A stretch of 64,000 bases of DNA, from assembly GCF_020497125.1 (NCBI RefSeq), contig NC_059074.1, positions 191,327,415 to 191,391,414 of the forward strand, in the 5' to 3' direction. Shown here piece by piece: positions 23,205-34,508 of the stretch. This DNA is from Mauremys mutica (lineage: Eukaryota; Chordata; Testudines; Geoemydidae). Within the stretch, counting starts at the first letter, position 1, and every line of letters starts with the position of its first letter. The position numbers and the translations under genes were made by a program. The notes beneath the pieces were generated by a model. That model made no database searches and was not told the origin of the DNA. It saw only the letters and a program-made list of their open reading frames with translations.

Positions 23205-24610
23205 TGGGTAAATGTCGTCAGTCAATTCTCCCTCCGTGAAAGCAATGGCAGACAATCATTTCGTGCCCTTTTCCCTGGATTGCCCGGGCAGACGCCATAG
23301 CACGGCAACCATGGAGCCCGTTCAGCCTTTTTTCACTGTCACCGTATGTCTACTGGATGTTGCTAACAGACGTGGTACTGCAGAGCTACACAGCAGCATC
23401 CCTTTGCCTTTGCAAGTTGACAAAGACGGTTACCAGTCATACTGTACTGTCTGCTGCTGTCATGGGTGCTCCTGGCCGGCCTCGGTGAGGTCGGTTGGGG
23501 GCGCATGGACAAAAATGGGAATGACTCCCCAGGTCATTCTCTTCTTTAAGTTTTGTCTAATGGAGAGTCAGTCCTGCCTAGAATATCAGGCAAGCCTACT
23601 AAAGAACCAGAGAGGCAAATGGCCGCTCCACCCAGACATCCCACAGAAATGATGAGCTGCATGCCATTCTAGGGGGTGCCCCTGCAACAATGCCACCCGT
23701 TGCTTCCCTCCTCCCCCACCTCTCCTGGGCTACAGTGGCAGTTATCCCCCCATTTGTGTGATGAAGTAATAAAGAATGCAGGAATAAGAAACAACACTGA
23801 CTTTATTGCCTCTGCAAGCAGAGATCAAAGGGGGGAGAGAAGGGTGGTTGGTTTACAGCAAAGTAGAGTGAACCACCATTTTGCACTTACTCAGCCGATA
23901 GCTGAAAATGGGAATCTGTGACAAGCACTAAGATAGAAGCACAGGCAGGACTGAATCTCCATTTGTGTGTGGGCCTTTGGTTGACACTGGTAAAATGCAA
24001 AATGCCCCAGGATATGTATGTTGGGGGACAGTTCTAAACAGCAGCTTAATTTTTTTATTTGCAGCAAAATGTAGAGGTCTAATTATCTGATTGTGAGCCC
24101 TGGTAGCAAGGGGTAGGCACAACCGCGCAGTGCTGCGGACTGGGGAGAGCAGTCTGAGGCAGAAGCCTCCAGCTGCCATGATATTCCAGGCAGGACGGAA
24201 TCTCCATTAGACAAAACTTAAAGAAGAGAATGACCTGGAGTCATTCCCATTTTTGTCCAGGTGCCCCCAACCGACCTCACCTAGGCCAGCCAGGAGCACT
24301 CACGGGATGACGATGATGGATACCAGTCCTACCATACCCTCTGCCGTCCACAAGGGAAGGGAAGGGGACGTTGCTGTGTAGCACTGCAGCACCACGTCTG
24401 CCAGCAGCATCCAGTAGACATTCGGTGACATTGAAAAAAGGCGAGAAACAATTTTTTTGCCTTTGCTTTCACGGGGGTGGGGAGGTGACGACATATACCC
24501 TGAACCACCCGTGACAAAGCCTTCAGGCTTTGGGAGCTCAGCCAAGAATTCAAATGGTTTTCGGAGAGTGCAGGAACTGTGGGATAGCTAGAGTCGTCAG
24601 TCGCCCCTCC
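23205..24610. repeat. Large imperfect inverted repeat (arms about 400 bp)
   Basis: The left arm 23205-23610 and right arm 24170-24610 share in opposite orientation blocks such as CTTCTTTAAGTTTTGTCTAA, GGTGAGGTCGGTTGGGGGC, GTCTACTGGATG and CCCTCCGTGA. The spacer is about 560 bp. Confidence 0.75.
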
Positions 24611-24780
24611 CTCCGTGAGCATCCATTTGATTCTTTGGCTTTCTGGTATGCTTGTCTCAGCTCCTTAAGTTTCACACAGCACTGTATTGAGTCCTTGTTG
24701 TGGCCTCTGTCCATCATAGCCTTGGAGATTTTTTCAAATGTTTTGCATTTTGTCTTTTGGAACAGAGTTCTGATAGAACA
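24580..24780 (-). pseudogene. Myb/SANT-like domain remnant
   Basis: One minus-strand frame reads FEKISKAMMDRGHNKDSIQC followed by CVKLKELRQAYQKAKESNG. This matches the intact protein at FDQISRAMLDRGHDRDAVQC and RVKVKELRSAYYKAREGN. Upstream sequence is in another frame. It identifies the surrounding element as a relative of the Harbinger copy at 53011. Confidence 0.7.
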
Positions 24781-25736
24781 GATTCATCTCCCCATATAGA
24801 GATCAGATTCAATATCTCCCGTACGGTCCATGCTGGAGCTCTTTTTTGATGTTGGGACTGCTTGGTCACCTGTGCTGATCAGCTCTCCATGCTGGGCAAA
24901 CAGGAAATGAAATTCCAAAGTTCGCGGGGCTTTTCCTGTCTACCTGGCCATTGCATCCAAGTTCAGATTGCTGTCCAGAGCGGTCACAATGGTGCACTGT
25001 GGGATAGCGCCCGGAGACCAATACCGTCATTGCGGCCACACTAACCCTAATTTAAAATGGCAATACCTATTTCAGTGCTACTCCCCTCGTCGGGGAGGAA
25101 TATAGATATCGATATTAAGAGCCCTTTATATCAAAATAAAGGGCTTCGTTGTGTGGACAGGTGCAAGGTTAATTCAGTGCTAAATTTGAGATAAACTCGT
25201 AGTGTAGATCAGGTAGCCAATAGTCCATCTCTAGCATTGCATTGCCGAGCTTTTGCTAATCCGATGCTGATCTCTAACATTATTGAAATACTATTTTTTT
25301 TTAATTTAAAAGCCGAACTCTAAGTCAGGGGATTTTATGTTGATATTGTGGGGCTGTGGCTCTAGTTTAAACCAGCACAGCTCTGTGTGTGCCAGTGGAG
25401 CTCTGCTGGCCTAGCCCCGCTGAGAACCTGGCCCATAGTGTTTTCAGTGGGTGCTGCTCTGTAACAGAACACATTCCCGTTGCTAGTCATACAGACTTTC
25501 ATTATTGATGGGAGCTTCAGTAAAGCATGTGGATGCATTTGGATTATTGGATCATCTTTTCAATTAAAGATATTCTGTATCCAGAGCTATCATGCTGTAT
25601 AGTAACTAAATAAATGTCTTTACTTCTTAGCAGTTCATCTGGGTGATTCTGAATACTAATCAAAGACCACTGAGCTGTGTCTTGAAGTTGTGCATTGGAG
25701 TAAAGATGTTTTGAAAATGCAAGTATGTAGATTTCT

Positions 25737-25880
25737 TGGAGGGCACTGTGACTCAACAGACAGAGTGCCAAACTAGGAATCATGAGACCTAGGTTTTTCC
25801 CTGGCTCTAACACCTGCACGCTGTATGAGCTTGGGTGAGTTACTGGTCTCTGACTCTGTTTCCCCATTTAGAACATGGCA
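25737..25880 (+). mobile_element. MIR-like core SINE
   Basis: Reads GGGCACTGTGACTCAACAGA, GAATCATGAGACCTAGGTTT, then GACTCTGTTTCCCCATTTAG: the order tRNA-like head, core and tail of MIR. Confidence 0.65.
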
Positions 25881-26198
25881 GATAAGGGTGTAAATTGCTA
25901 ATTATTAAAATGTATTGCCATTATACTGTTAGAATATAATTATTGTTAGAAATACTTTAATACATTTAACACCTTATTGAACCCTAGTGCGATGGAAGTT
26001 GTTGTTATATAATGAAGACAATGAATAATACTAAAATAACCATGGAATATAAATAATACTTTATAAAGAATACCCTCCATAACAGAGGCCCCCTCCTAGC
26101 CATTCAAATGAATAGAATAACTCCAATGAGATTTCCAAAGGGAGTTAAAGAGGCAAATGTAGCAAAATGCTCTGGTTCAGGCTATCAGAATCTGTGTC

Positions 26199-26951
26199 TG
26201 TGATGGGGCGCCTGCTCCGCGCTGGCCCTGAGAGGGTTAAAACCAGCCAAGGGAGTCTGAGTGGCAGGCAGCCAAAGGAGTGGCTGTAGGGTAAACAGCC
26301 AATTAGGGTGGCAGCTTCAGACAATTAGGGTGGCAGCTGGACCAGCCAATCAGGGCCCAGACGTCCCATATAAAAGGAAACTGCAGACTAAAGTGAGGTG
26401 GTCTGCTGCAGAGAGCCCTAAGGAGAAGACTGGTTTCCTAGAGGGCTCCTGGTGGGCTGCCAGGACTAACAGGCTCAAGGACCTGGGAAGAGAGCAAAGG
26501 AGCTGGAGCCAGAGGCAGGAGCAGAAGGAACTGAGGCTCCGGGGAAGTGGCCCAGGGAATAGAGACAGTGAGCTGGAAGGAAGAGGCAGCAGGAAGCTGC
26601 TGTTTGCAGGGTCCCTGGGATGGGGCCTGGAGTAGTGGGTGGGCTTGTCCCCTCTTCTCCCCCTCTCCTCCCAGCTGCTGAAGGGGCAGGCTGGCTGTGA
26701 ACTGCCAAGGCCCTGTGAGGAGTGGCTGGACTCCTGGTGGAGGAGTCCCCTGAAAGAGGGGGAAACTGGATGGTGACACAGCTGGGGAGCTGTGCCATGA
26801 AGCAGATGCTGAGAGAAAGCAGCCGTAACGGGCCTGCTGGCGGAGGCAAATACGGGAGAGCCACCACTACCGGAGGGCGCACCTGCTGGGACTGAGCTAA
26901 TTCCTGAAATGCCCAGCATGAGGTGCCAGTGTGGTGAGTGACCCTGTGACA
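26199..26951 (+). repeat. 5' LTR (753 bp)
   Basis: TG...CA ends. It includes the promoter words CAGCCAATCAGGGCCC and TATAAAA. The sequence right after it (TGTGGTGGAGAATGCAGG) is the expected primer-binding position, but I cannot name the tRNA. Confidence 0.8.
26346..26375 (+). promoter_or_regulatory. CCAAT and TATA boxes of 5' LTR
   Basis: CCAAT at about 26346-26350 and TATAAAA at 26369-26375, about 20 bases apart. The 3' LTR keeps the same pair, with TATAAAA at 28274-28280. Confidence 0.55.
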
Positions 26952-27053
26952 TGTGGTGGAGAATGCAGGCACATGGTCACCCCTGATTTGAGGGGAGGAT
27001 TGAGGACTGTGAGGGGATTGCCTGGGGATAATGTATTGAGAGACTCAGAGACT

Positions 27054-28131
27054 ATGGAACCGCAATACAAGGAAGCCTATTTCACAAAGGGCTTGTGTAC
27101 TCTCCTGGTGTGGGCTCCGGAGAAGCAGCCCCCGCAGAAAGAGGGACTGCAAGCACTGCTTAGGCAGCTACTCAGGGCCCGGCAGAGACAGTGCAAGGCC
27201 CAAGAGTACCTGTGGACCTATACAGCCCAGGTATCCAAGCAGCAGCTGTGTATACTCCAGCTGCTATGGGAGGAGATCTGGGGAAGCCAAAGGTATAGAG
27301 AGGGAAGGCAGGACGCCAGAGCTAAGCACCCAGTAGTGGTGAAGATGCCTTGTTATACCTGTGGGTGACTGGGATCTGGGAGGAGTGAATGCCCCTATCG
27401 AGAGGAAAAGGGGAAGCCCAGGAGAGGCCCCACCTGTGAAGAGAATAGGGTGACGATGGGCATGTTGGGCCTGTGGGCGATAGGAGCACTTGAAGAGGCA
27501 GTGCCTGGACAAGAGCCACAGAGCAAGGCCTAGCCCAGAAGAGCCTGACAAAGAGAAGGGCGCGGTAAGACCCATAGCTGGGGAGAAGCAGAAGAGGTGC
27601 TTCTGGTGCTAGAAAGTGGGCCACCCAAAGAGACATTGCCCTCTTATTGAGCAACGGGCTAAGAAAGGGGTGCCCAGGAACCAGGCCAGGTTGAGGACTG
27701 ACCAGGGAGATGGGCCAGTGAGGACCGTGGGCCTGGCACAGAGTGATCTCCCACACCCAGTAGGGGGTAATGGGGAGAAGAGGACCCAGAAGGAGACAGG
27801 GGTGAACCCAGGGCTTCAGGAGACTGCTGTGGAGGCCCCAAATAAGAAAGAAAAGGGGCTGGGGGACCTCCAGGGGCAGGTGCAAGAGCTGCAGGGGAGA
27901 CTAGCAGCTGCAGAGGAGGCCCTTCAAGTATCAGAGGGGAGCTTGGAGTTCCAGAGAATCCAGGTCCAATATGCCAAAGAAGAGAGGGAGAATATCTGCT
28001 TCCTCTTAAAAGGAGTAGAGGAACGAACTTTGGGCCCAGCTATGGGGGATGCAGAGCTGGAGACAACAGAAACCCTGAGGGCTGTAGGCTTGAGGGGGAG
28101 GGTGTGTGACAGGGTGTCTGCCCTGCACTGA
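27054..28131 (+). pseudogene. gag-like gene with zinc knuckles, frameshifts and stops
   Basis: A start at 27054 gives MEPQYKEAYFTKGLCTLLV and a Leu/Gln-rich helical region. Three CX2CX4HX4C zinc-knuckle positions follow: about 27351 (His replaced by Ser), 27464 and 27598. They lie in three different frames, so at least two frameshifts separate them. Each knuckle contains an in-frame stop. The last frame continues to 28131 with a coiled-coil-like stretch (LQGQVQELQGRLAAAEEAL). Gag proteins bind genomic RNA through such knuckles and build the retroelement particle. This copy cannot make one. Confidence 0.7.
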
Positions 28132-28901
28132 AGCTGAGAGAGTTAAAACCAGCCTAGGGAGGCTGAGTGGCAGGTGGACAAAGGAGTGGCTGCAGGGAAA
28201 CCACCAATTAGGGTGGTGGCTGCAGACAATTAGGGCAGTGGCTGGAGCAGCCAATCAGGGCCCAGCTGGCAAATATAAAAGGAAGCTGCAGACCAGAGTG
28301 AGTTAGTCTGCTGCAGGGAGCCCTGGGGAGAAAACTGGCTTTCTAGAGGGCTACAGCGAGACCAGCATCTGGGGAAAGGCAGGTGCTAGCAGGGACCGGG
28401 GGAGCTAGGGAGAGCTCCTGATGGGCTGCCAGGACTTACAGGCTCAAGGCCCCGGGAAGAAGGCAAAGAAGCTGGAGCCAGAGGCAGGAGCAGAAGGAAC
28501 TGAGGCTGCAGGGAAGTGGCCCGGGGAATAGAGACAGTGAGCTGGAAGGAAGAGGCAGCAGGAAGCTGCTGTTTGCAGGGTCCCTGGGCCGGGGCCCAGA
28601 GTAGTGGGTGGGCCTGCCACCACACTAGCCGCCCAGATGTGGAGCGGACCGGATGTGGACTGCCAAGTCGCTGTGACTGGACTCTTGGTGGAGGAGTCCC
28701 TCAGAAGGGGGGGAACTGGATGGTGACATGGCCAGGGGAGCTGTGTCATAAAGCAGATGCCGAGGGAAAACAGCTGTAATGGGTCTGATAGTGGAGGCGA
28801 GGACGGGAGAGCCAGCACCACCTAAGGACGCACCTGCTGGGACTGAGCTAATTCCTGAAAAGCCCAGCAGGAGGCGCCTTGTGTTGAGTGACACCATGAC
28901 A
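28105..28901 (+). repeat. 3' LTR (797 bp)
   Basis: Aligns with the 5' LTR from TGTGACAGGG to CATGACA. It contains about 60 extra bases around 28345-28405 absent from the 5' LTR. Confidence 0.8.
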
Positions 28902-28906
28902 GTGTC

Positions 28907-29860
28907 CAATGCTATGAGATGCACATTGTGGGCTCCTTATAGATTTCCTGTGTAGGGGGCGATGTGGAGCTGTACTGCCCTTGGAGGAGCATTCGGAGAG
29001 AGGCAAAATTTTTCCCAGGGCTATTTGGTATACACTGTGCCCCATACTTTGAGATGATGCACCTTACACTGGGCTGCACCTGCCTTGATGGCTCCACTCT
29101 GATAGACAGTGTGGATGAGGTGGGGTCTTGGTCCTCTTCCTTCTTGTTTTTCTCCACCCTTTTCTGGATGATCTCCTGCCTGGATGGAGTAAGGTCTGAG
29201 CAGCGCTGGCTCACAGGAGCTGTTGTGATCTGCCGTTGTCTGGGCCATGTAAATTGGAGGAGATGATTGAAGGTGATGCTCCCTTACAAACTCCTGTGCC
29301 CAGCTGTCCCAAAGCTGGTCACAAGTCAGCCCTTCCTCTGGGTGACTTGTCCAGACTGATATTTGGGTAGACATATTTTATTCAAATTAGACAAAATATG
29401 GTGTTTGGATTGTTTAGGCCTTGCACAGAAAGTGTCGTAGCTCATGAATGAGTGCTCAGTAGCTCAAGAGGCATGTCTTCCAACGAACTGAGCACAAGTG
29501 TCCCAAATGACAAAGTGTGAGCCTAGAAACCCACCCTACTCCGTGGGGTGCTGCTGGGTGTGCAGGACAGCAGAACCTGAGATCGACAAGAAATCCACAT
29601 GGCACAGCAGAAGGCGTTAGTGATCAGGAAAAGGCCCAAAGCCACCTGCCATTGGCACTCAGCAGCCTTCATGGCATAGATCTGAGTGGAGCATGAGAAA
29701 CCTACATCCCACAACCCTGGTTTGGTAGAACTCTTGCTTCAATATAAAAAATACCCGCCACCCTTACCAATAGCCATTACTAGCCGAAGTACCTGTGTCT
29801 TTCCTAAACCTTTTAATACTCTGAATACCTTCAAGCATTGCATACCTCCCACTAACCTCT
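28907..29860. other. Unassigned stretch with one longer open frame
   Basis: The minus-strand frame 29374-29021 (117 codons, MSTQISVWTSHPEEGL...) is open but has no motif I recognise and no visible splice context. Composition suggests an old transposon interior rather than a host exon. Confidence 0.3.
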
Positions 29861-29864
29861 ACAT

Positions 29865-30194
29865 CAGTGGTGAGCAACCTGTGGCCCGTCAGGGTAATCT
29901 GCTGGCAGGCTGCCAGACAGTTTGTTTACATTTGCACAGCTGCCTGCAGCTCCCAGTGGCCACAGTTCACTGTTCCCGGCCAATAGGAGCTGCAGGAAGT
30001 GGTTCTCTTTAACTGTGCCAATTCACACCACCATTTTTAGCCCTGACTCCCTGTCTCCTTTCTCATTCTGCTGGCTGATCAGGAGACACTGGATGCAAAC
30101 TCACTCAGCTCCCATTGGGGGGAACTCCACAAAGTTCAGGTAAGATTCAGAAGTGTTCTGAATTTCAGAACTTCCCTAGGTTTACTCATCACTG
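29865..30194. mobile_element. hAT-type MITE, about 330 bp
   Basis: The ends CAGTGGTGAGCAACCT and, reverse-complemented, CAGTGATGAGTAAACCT form an imperfect inverted repeat with the hAT CAGTG start. The expected 8-bp duplication is not convincing (CTCTACAT versus CTCCAGGG). Confidence 0.5.
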
Positions 30195-30799
30195 CTCCAG
30201 GGTACCCCATGCTGAAAATATTGATCCCAGAGTTTCTTCTCCAATGTTATTTCTTCAGAAAATATGTGTGGGTGGGAAAATGCCCACACTCCTATTTCAT
30301 TTTTCTTTTGCCAGCCTTTGAGGCTGCAACTGGGATATTTGAAGTCACGCAGAGATCTTAAATGTTTTGATGAGTCTGAAAGAGAACAAGACAAGCAATT
30401 AAGTGTAACAAAAACACATCTGTGACAGAAGACCTTTTTAGATTCACCCAGCTATGAAGTGTAATTCAAGCAGCACAACAAATTAATATTTCATCTTTAG
30501 CTCCTCTGTCAGGAGGGCGTATTGACAAAAAATGTTGTGCAAGCCTAAAGGAAAACAAGTGTGTTTTCACTGAATGGCTGACAGCTTGCAGTGTTTATGT
30601 CTGAGCCACAAAAACGAATGTAATTTAAACCTAAATTCTGAAATACAGTCATCCCACCTCCAGGAGATAAGTGCATAGCAAAACAAACTCTTATATAACC
30701 TTACATTAAGCCAGGGCATTACAAAAAAGGGTGGGTTTTTTTTCTGGAGGGAGGAAGTGTGTGTGTGTGTACCTCACACAAGTGGTGAAAGTGTTCATG

Positions 30800-31360
30800 T
30801 GGCCCTGAGTCCAATTAACCCAACTGGCTTCACCTGAAGCATGGGCCAGCCCTCATTAGAGATGAAGCTCAGCTGTGGAGTGGCTATAAAGAGGAAATTT
30901 GTTAGTAGAAAAGGGCTGCAGGGACAGAGTGAGGTAAGAACTCTGCAGCCACTCTTTTGGTCGTAGGAAGAGAGACTGGGAACAGGAAGGCTCTTGAGGG
31001 AGGAGAAAGCCTGGGGAGGGACGATACCTGGGAGAGACAGGACTGGAGCAAAGTCCTGTGGTTGGTTCTGACAGAAAGGTAGGAACCAGACCTCTGCGGA
31101 GTAGGCCTGGGAAGTGTTGCTCATTGCAAAGAGCCCAGGGAGGGGCTGGGTAATAGGCCAGAGGAAAGGTGCTGGTAGGAAGGAGTCCAAGCGGGCAGCA
31201 TCAGGATGCAAATTTGAAGAGGTGCAGGTGAACTGGTTTTCATTACTGTGCCCTGGATTTTTTTTTTTTAACCATCCGTCCAGTGTCTGTTGCTGAACCT
31301 CAGCTCTTGTCTGTGCCCTGTTGGGATGTAAATATTTCAGTCTTGCTTTAATAAACAAGC
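30800..31360 (+). mobile_element. Possible solo LTR
   Basis: A TATA-like GGCTATAAAGAG near 30883, an initiator-like region and a polyadenylation signal TAATAAAC near 31350 occur in LTR order. Composition resembles the LTRs at 26199. No TG...CA ends with a target duplication were found. Confidence 0.3.
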
Positions 31361-31530
31361 TGAGGATATAAATATTTTCAGGGCTTCCATCCAAAGAGCC
31401 CTTTGCCAATGCTGCTATTGGCAGATGAGGCCTCTTTCTTGTTTACTCCCAGCAAAGCTGGCTGGCCACTGAAGAAGCATGTGTTGCACTCTGCTCAGAG
31501 TTTCTCCTGGGACTGAAGCTTGTGCCTGAA

Positions 31531-32085
31531 GCCATGTCTACGCCACAAACTTTTAGGTTGATTCATGTTACGTTGACATAGAGCTGCCACAGTTAGTACA
31601 TTGCTTGTGTGTGTGCATACTTGGCTCCTTGTGTTGGTGGTGCATGTGTTCACCATTGTGTCATATTCATGGTGCTTTTATTGCTGCAGAGTGCAATGTA
31701 CCCTGGGTAGCTATCCCATTGTGCAGCTTGCCACCATCCAGGGCCCTGTTTTGTGGGAAGTTTTGGCAATGCATGATGGGGCTGAAATGAGTAACTCAGA
31801 GCCTGGGATCAACGTCTCAATTTGCAACTGTCTCTATCCCATAATGCTATCTAATTTTTGTGCCTTTTTTCCAAAATCCCATAAACTGTGCAGCCCTCCT
31901 TGCTGTCTGCCATCTCTGACAGAAGCATGATGCCTGCACAGGTCTGCATTATTGTCATGAGCGTTGCAAGCACAGGTTGTATGATCCTGCAATATTTGCA
32001 GAGCTGCAAGAAGAGACACGGGGAACATGACACACAGATAGTAGTTAGGTGCCTCAATAATTGAAATTGAGTGAGAGCTAGGCAC
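31531..32085 (+). mobile_element. Harbinger remnant, transposase end
   Basis: It begins GCCATGTCTACGCCACAAAC, a diverged terminal sequence, and contains GGGTAGCTATCCCATTGTGC, like the GGGATAGCTGCCCACAATGC in the transposase-side end of the complete copy. It reaches the start of the transposase gene and is then cut near 32085 by unrelated sequence. Confidence 0.6.
31928..32071 (+). pseudogene. Harbinger transposase N-terminal fragment
   Basis: The frame from ATG 31928 reads MMPAQVCIIVMSVASTG, comparable to MEPDLLRTLLMSVTSTT at the start of the complete transposase. It ends in a stop near 32071, before any catalytic region. It is short, so the match depends on its position next to the Harbinger terminus. 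Confidence 0.5.
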
Positions 32086-32099
32086 CTACCTACCATTTG

Positions 32100-33834
32100 T
32101 ACCTTCAGAAGTCTCCCCCTTAGTCTCATTTTATAATCTAACCTAAAGAGAAACAAATCAGGAATGCACAACACTCATGTTCACAGGCATCAGTGGGTGA
32201 TGAATAAGTTGTCAGGTGAGGCTATTTACTCTGAAAGCAAAACAAAACAAGGTAATGCTGGATAAGGGAAACAGTCCTGCAGTAATTACAAGAGAAATTC
32301 AGCCACTGAAAAGGTTAGCAGGAAGAAGCTAGCTGTACATTTGTCCTCTGTGAAAGAATATTTGCTGTGCATGAGAAGTATGATGGGGGGGCTTAGGTTT
32401 ACTTCAGTGAGTATAACATGGTACCAGATGCTGGTACTAGGGTAAAAATCTATAACAGCCTACTTTTTTTTTAATCGGATCCCTCATCCTTGATCATCTC
32501 TAGTATTTTTCTGCCTTGGGCAAATTGTCTAGAGCTGATAATTCCTTGGATTGCAATTGCATCATATCTCACAAGCTAAGTGGGACTGGGCTTTCCCAAC
32601 ACTTGGATAAGTGACCTTTAATGAAATGTTGAATGTGCTGCAGCAGGAGGCATAGTGATGCACTAGGAAGTATTCTTCCCTTGGAACTACCACTGCAGCC
32701 GTGTCCAGTGTGGCATTAGGGAGACAATGCAGCTGGAGATACTCAAAATTAGAAATGGTAAAGAAGCTTTAGGATCGCTGTAGCTCCAACCAGGTGTTTC
32801 GTGAGCGCTGGGTTGTTAGCCATGCTGTCTTTTCTGAAGTCCAATTTGGGAATCTAAATTCTGTCTACTTTCAGTAAAAACACAGCCAAAAACCACATGT
32901 ACTGCAAAAGAAAATCCCCAAACTCCTCCCTTTCCTCTCATCATCAGTTGGGCCCTAGTTTCAATTGGGTGTGATAGAGAATGCTATTTCCTATCTTTAG
33001 ATGGTTGTGTTTAATGCGCTATTAAAGAGCTACTGAGTTTCCCCAGAGCTCATTGTGTATCCATGATTGAAGTATGGCTGGTGCACTGATAGAGTAAAAC
33101 TGCATTCTGCTTGGGCGGGTAGATGTCTGGGATCTGTATTCCAGAATTGTTCTCCTGATAATCTGGATAATTTACAAATATGTCTAAAAGAACCATGACT
33201 AACCTTAGCTTGGAAACTAGCAGCTTTTTAGGGCATTAACACGTTGCCATCCCTGGCTTGGTCCTATTCAGAGGCAAAACCAAATGATGTTGTTATATCA
33301 AGGTCAGGCACTACCCTGTTATCACAGAGACCCCCAGCTTGGTAGCACTTAGCTATGTATATGGGTCCTATAGCAGGAAAAGAAATATTGAGTTAGGTCC
33401 TCAGCTGGTGTAGCTCAGGTGACTTCAATGGTGCTTCAGAACAGCTGATGGGCTAGCCCATTGGTTACTTTCCTTAGTCAGTGTGCGTGCTAGGGTCACA
33501 CTTTCAAGAGTTTTCCATGTGCTGCATGGACATATTTCCCCTGATATAGCACAAGTCCATTTTTGTAACACATTTGAGTTCCCTCAGCTTCCTAGGAAGC
33601 AAGCATATTTAACATGAAGCAGATTGGTAGTCCCATTGAAGTCAAAGGGATTAGTGGTGTGCTTTAAAGTCAAAATTGTGGTTAAGTGTTCTGCTGGATC
33701 TGGGTCCAGGTGAGTCAGTGAGGTTCTAAACTGAAGACTTTTGTTGCACAGCATGTAATGATTTCTCAAAGCCACTGGGTTCAACCCCTTGACTTTGAGG
33801 TTTTCAGAACAGATGTACTTTTATGTCTTTAGGT
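32100..33834. other. No recognised gene
   Basis: Mixed DNA without protein-like frames. No repeat boundary could be defined. Confidence 0.35.
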
Positions 33835-34131
33835 CAGTGGTTCTCAACCAGGGGTACACAGAGGTCTTCCAAGGGGTACATTAACTCATCTAGATATTTG
33901 CCTAGTTTTACAACAGGCTACATAAAAAGCAATAGTGAAGTCAGTAAAAAATGTTCATACAGACAAAATGAGAAAGTACGCAATATTTCAGTAATAGTGT
34001 GGTTTGATGCTTTTGTATTTTTGTCTGATTTTTGTAAGGAAGTAGTTTTTAAGTGAGGTGAAACTTGTGTATGCAAGACAAATCAGACTCTCAAAAGGGG
34101 TACAGTAGCCTGGAAAGGTTGAGAACCACTG
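33835..34131. mobile_element. hAT (Charlie-like) MITE, 297 bp
   Basis: Perfect 15-bp terminal inverted repeats CAGTGGTTCTCAACC. Flanks CTTTAGGT (33827-33834) and CATTAGAT (34132-34139) match at 6 of 8, a decayed hAT target duplication. Subterminal GGGGTACA is also repeated in inverted form. Confidence 0.85.
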
Positions 34132-34239
34132 CATTAGATCAATACTATTCTAAAAGTAAGTATGTACCATAAAAGTAATTTCAACAATTCAGCAAAATAA
34201 TTTTCATTACTTATAGATACAACTCAGAGGACATATGTA

Positions 34240-34432
34240 GGGGGGAGGGATAGCTCAGTGGTTTGAGCATTGGCCTGCTAAACCCAGGGTTGTGAGTTCA
34301 ATCCTTGAGGAGGCCACTTAGGGATCTGGGGCAAAACTTGGTCCTGCTAGTGAAGGCAGGGGGCTGGACTTGATGACCCTTCAAGGTCCCTTCCAGTTCT
34401 AGGAGATTGGTATAGTTCCAATTATTATTTTT
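34240..34432 (+). mobile_element. tRNA-derived SINE (tortoise Pol III SINE type)
   Basis: The head has Pol III boxes: A box TAGCTCAGTGG (34251-34261) and B box GTGAGTTCAATCC (about 34291-34303). The 3' part, GACTTGATGACCCTTCAAGG then TCCCTTCCAGTTCTAGG, resembles a CR1 tail, the arrangement known for tortoise SINEs that use CR1 machinery. It is the strongest indicator of the organism. Confidence 0.85.
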
Positions 34433-34508
34433 CCTGCTTTGAGCAGGGGGTTGGATTAGATGGCCTCCTGAGGTCCCTTCCAACCCTGAGATTCTATGAT
34501 TCTATGAC
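34433..34508 (+). mobile_element. Very short CR1 3' tail directly after the SINE
   Basis: CCTGCTTTGAGCAGGGGGTT through the octamer GATTCTATGATTCTATGA matches the last 76 bases of the young CR1 at 14290-14373. It directly abuts the SINE end. Confidence 0.85.

Larger units (their letters stand above)
22934..25214. mobile_element. Decayed Harbinger-type element with internal inverted repeat
   Basis: The ends GGGTCTGTCTACACTATGG and, reverse-complemented, TACCTGATCTACACTACGAG are diverged inverted repeats sharing TCTACACTA, as in the relic at 1-1991. A minus-strand Myb/SANT-like remnant lies near the right end. Between the ends, 23205-23610 and 24170-24610 are inverted copies of each other, so most of the interior is a rearranged palindrome. 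No transposase frame remains. No target duplication could be defined. Confidence 0.65.
26199..28901 (+). mobile_element. LTR retroelement with both LTRs, gag-like remnant, no pol
   Basis: Flanked by GTGTC on both sides (26194-26198 and 28902-28906), a perfect 5-bp target duplication. The LTRs start TGTGAT/TGTGAC and end TGACA. Between them are only 1153 bp, with a broken gag-like gene. A purine-rich tract (GGCTTGAGGGGGAGGG) precedes the 3' LTR. With no reverse transcriptase or integrase, the copy is internally deleted or belongs to a non-autonomous family mobilised by others. The LTRs differ by many substitutions and an indel of about 60 bp, so it is old or recombined. Confidence 0.85.

Noticed and set aside
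26261..26972. Frames of 100-200 codons on both strands
   Set aside because: They lie in the 5' LTR; the matching ones near 28400-28900 lie in the 3' LTR. LTRs are not coding here.
34240..34310. Functional tRNA gene
   Set aside because: Pol III boxes are present but the sequence does not close into a cloverleaf and continues into a SINE body with CR1-like tail.
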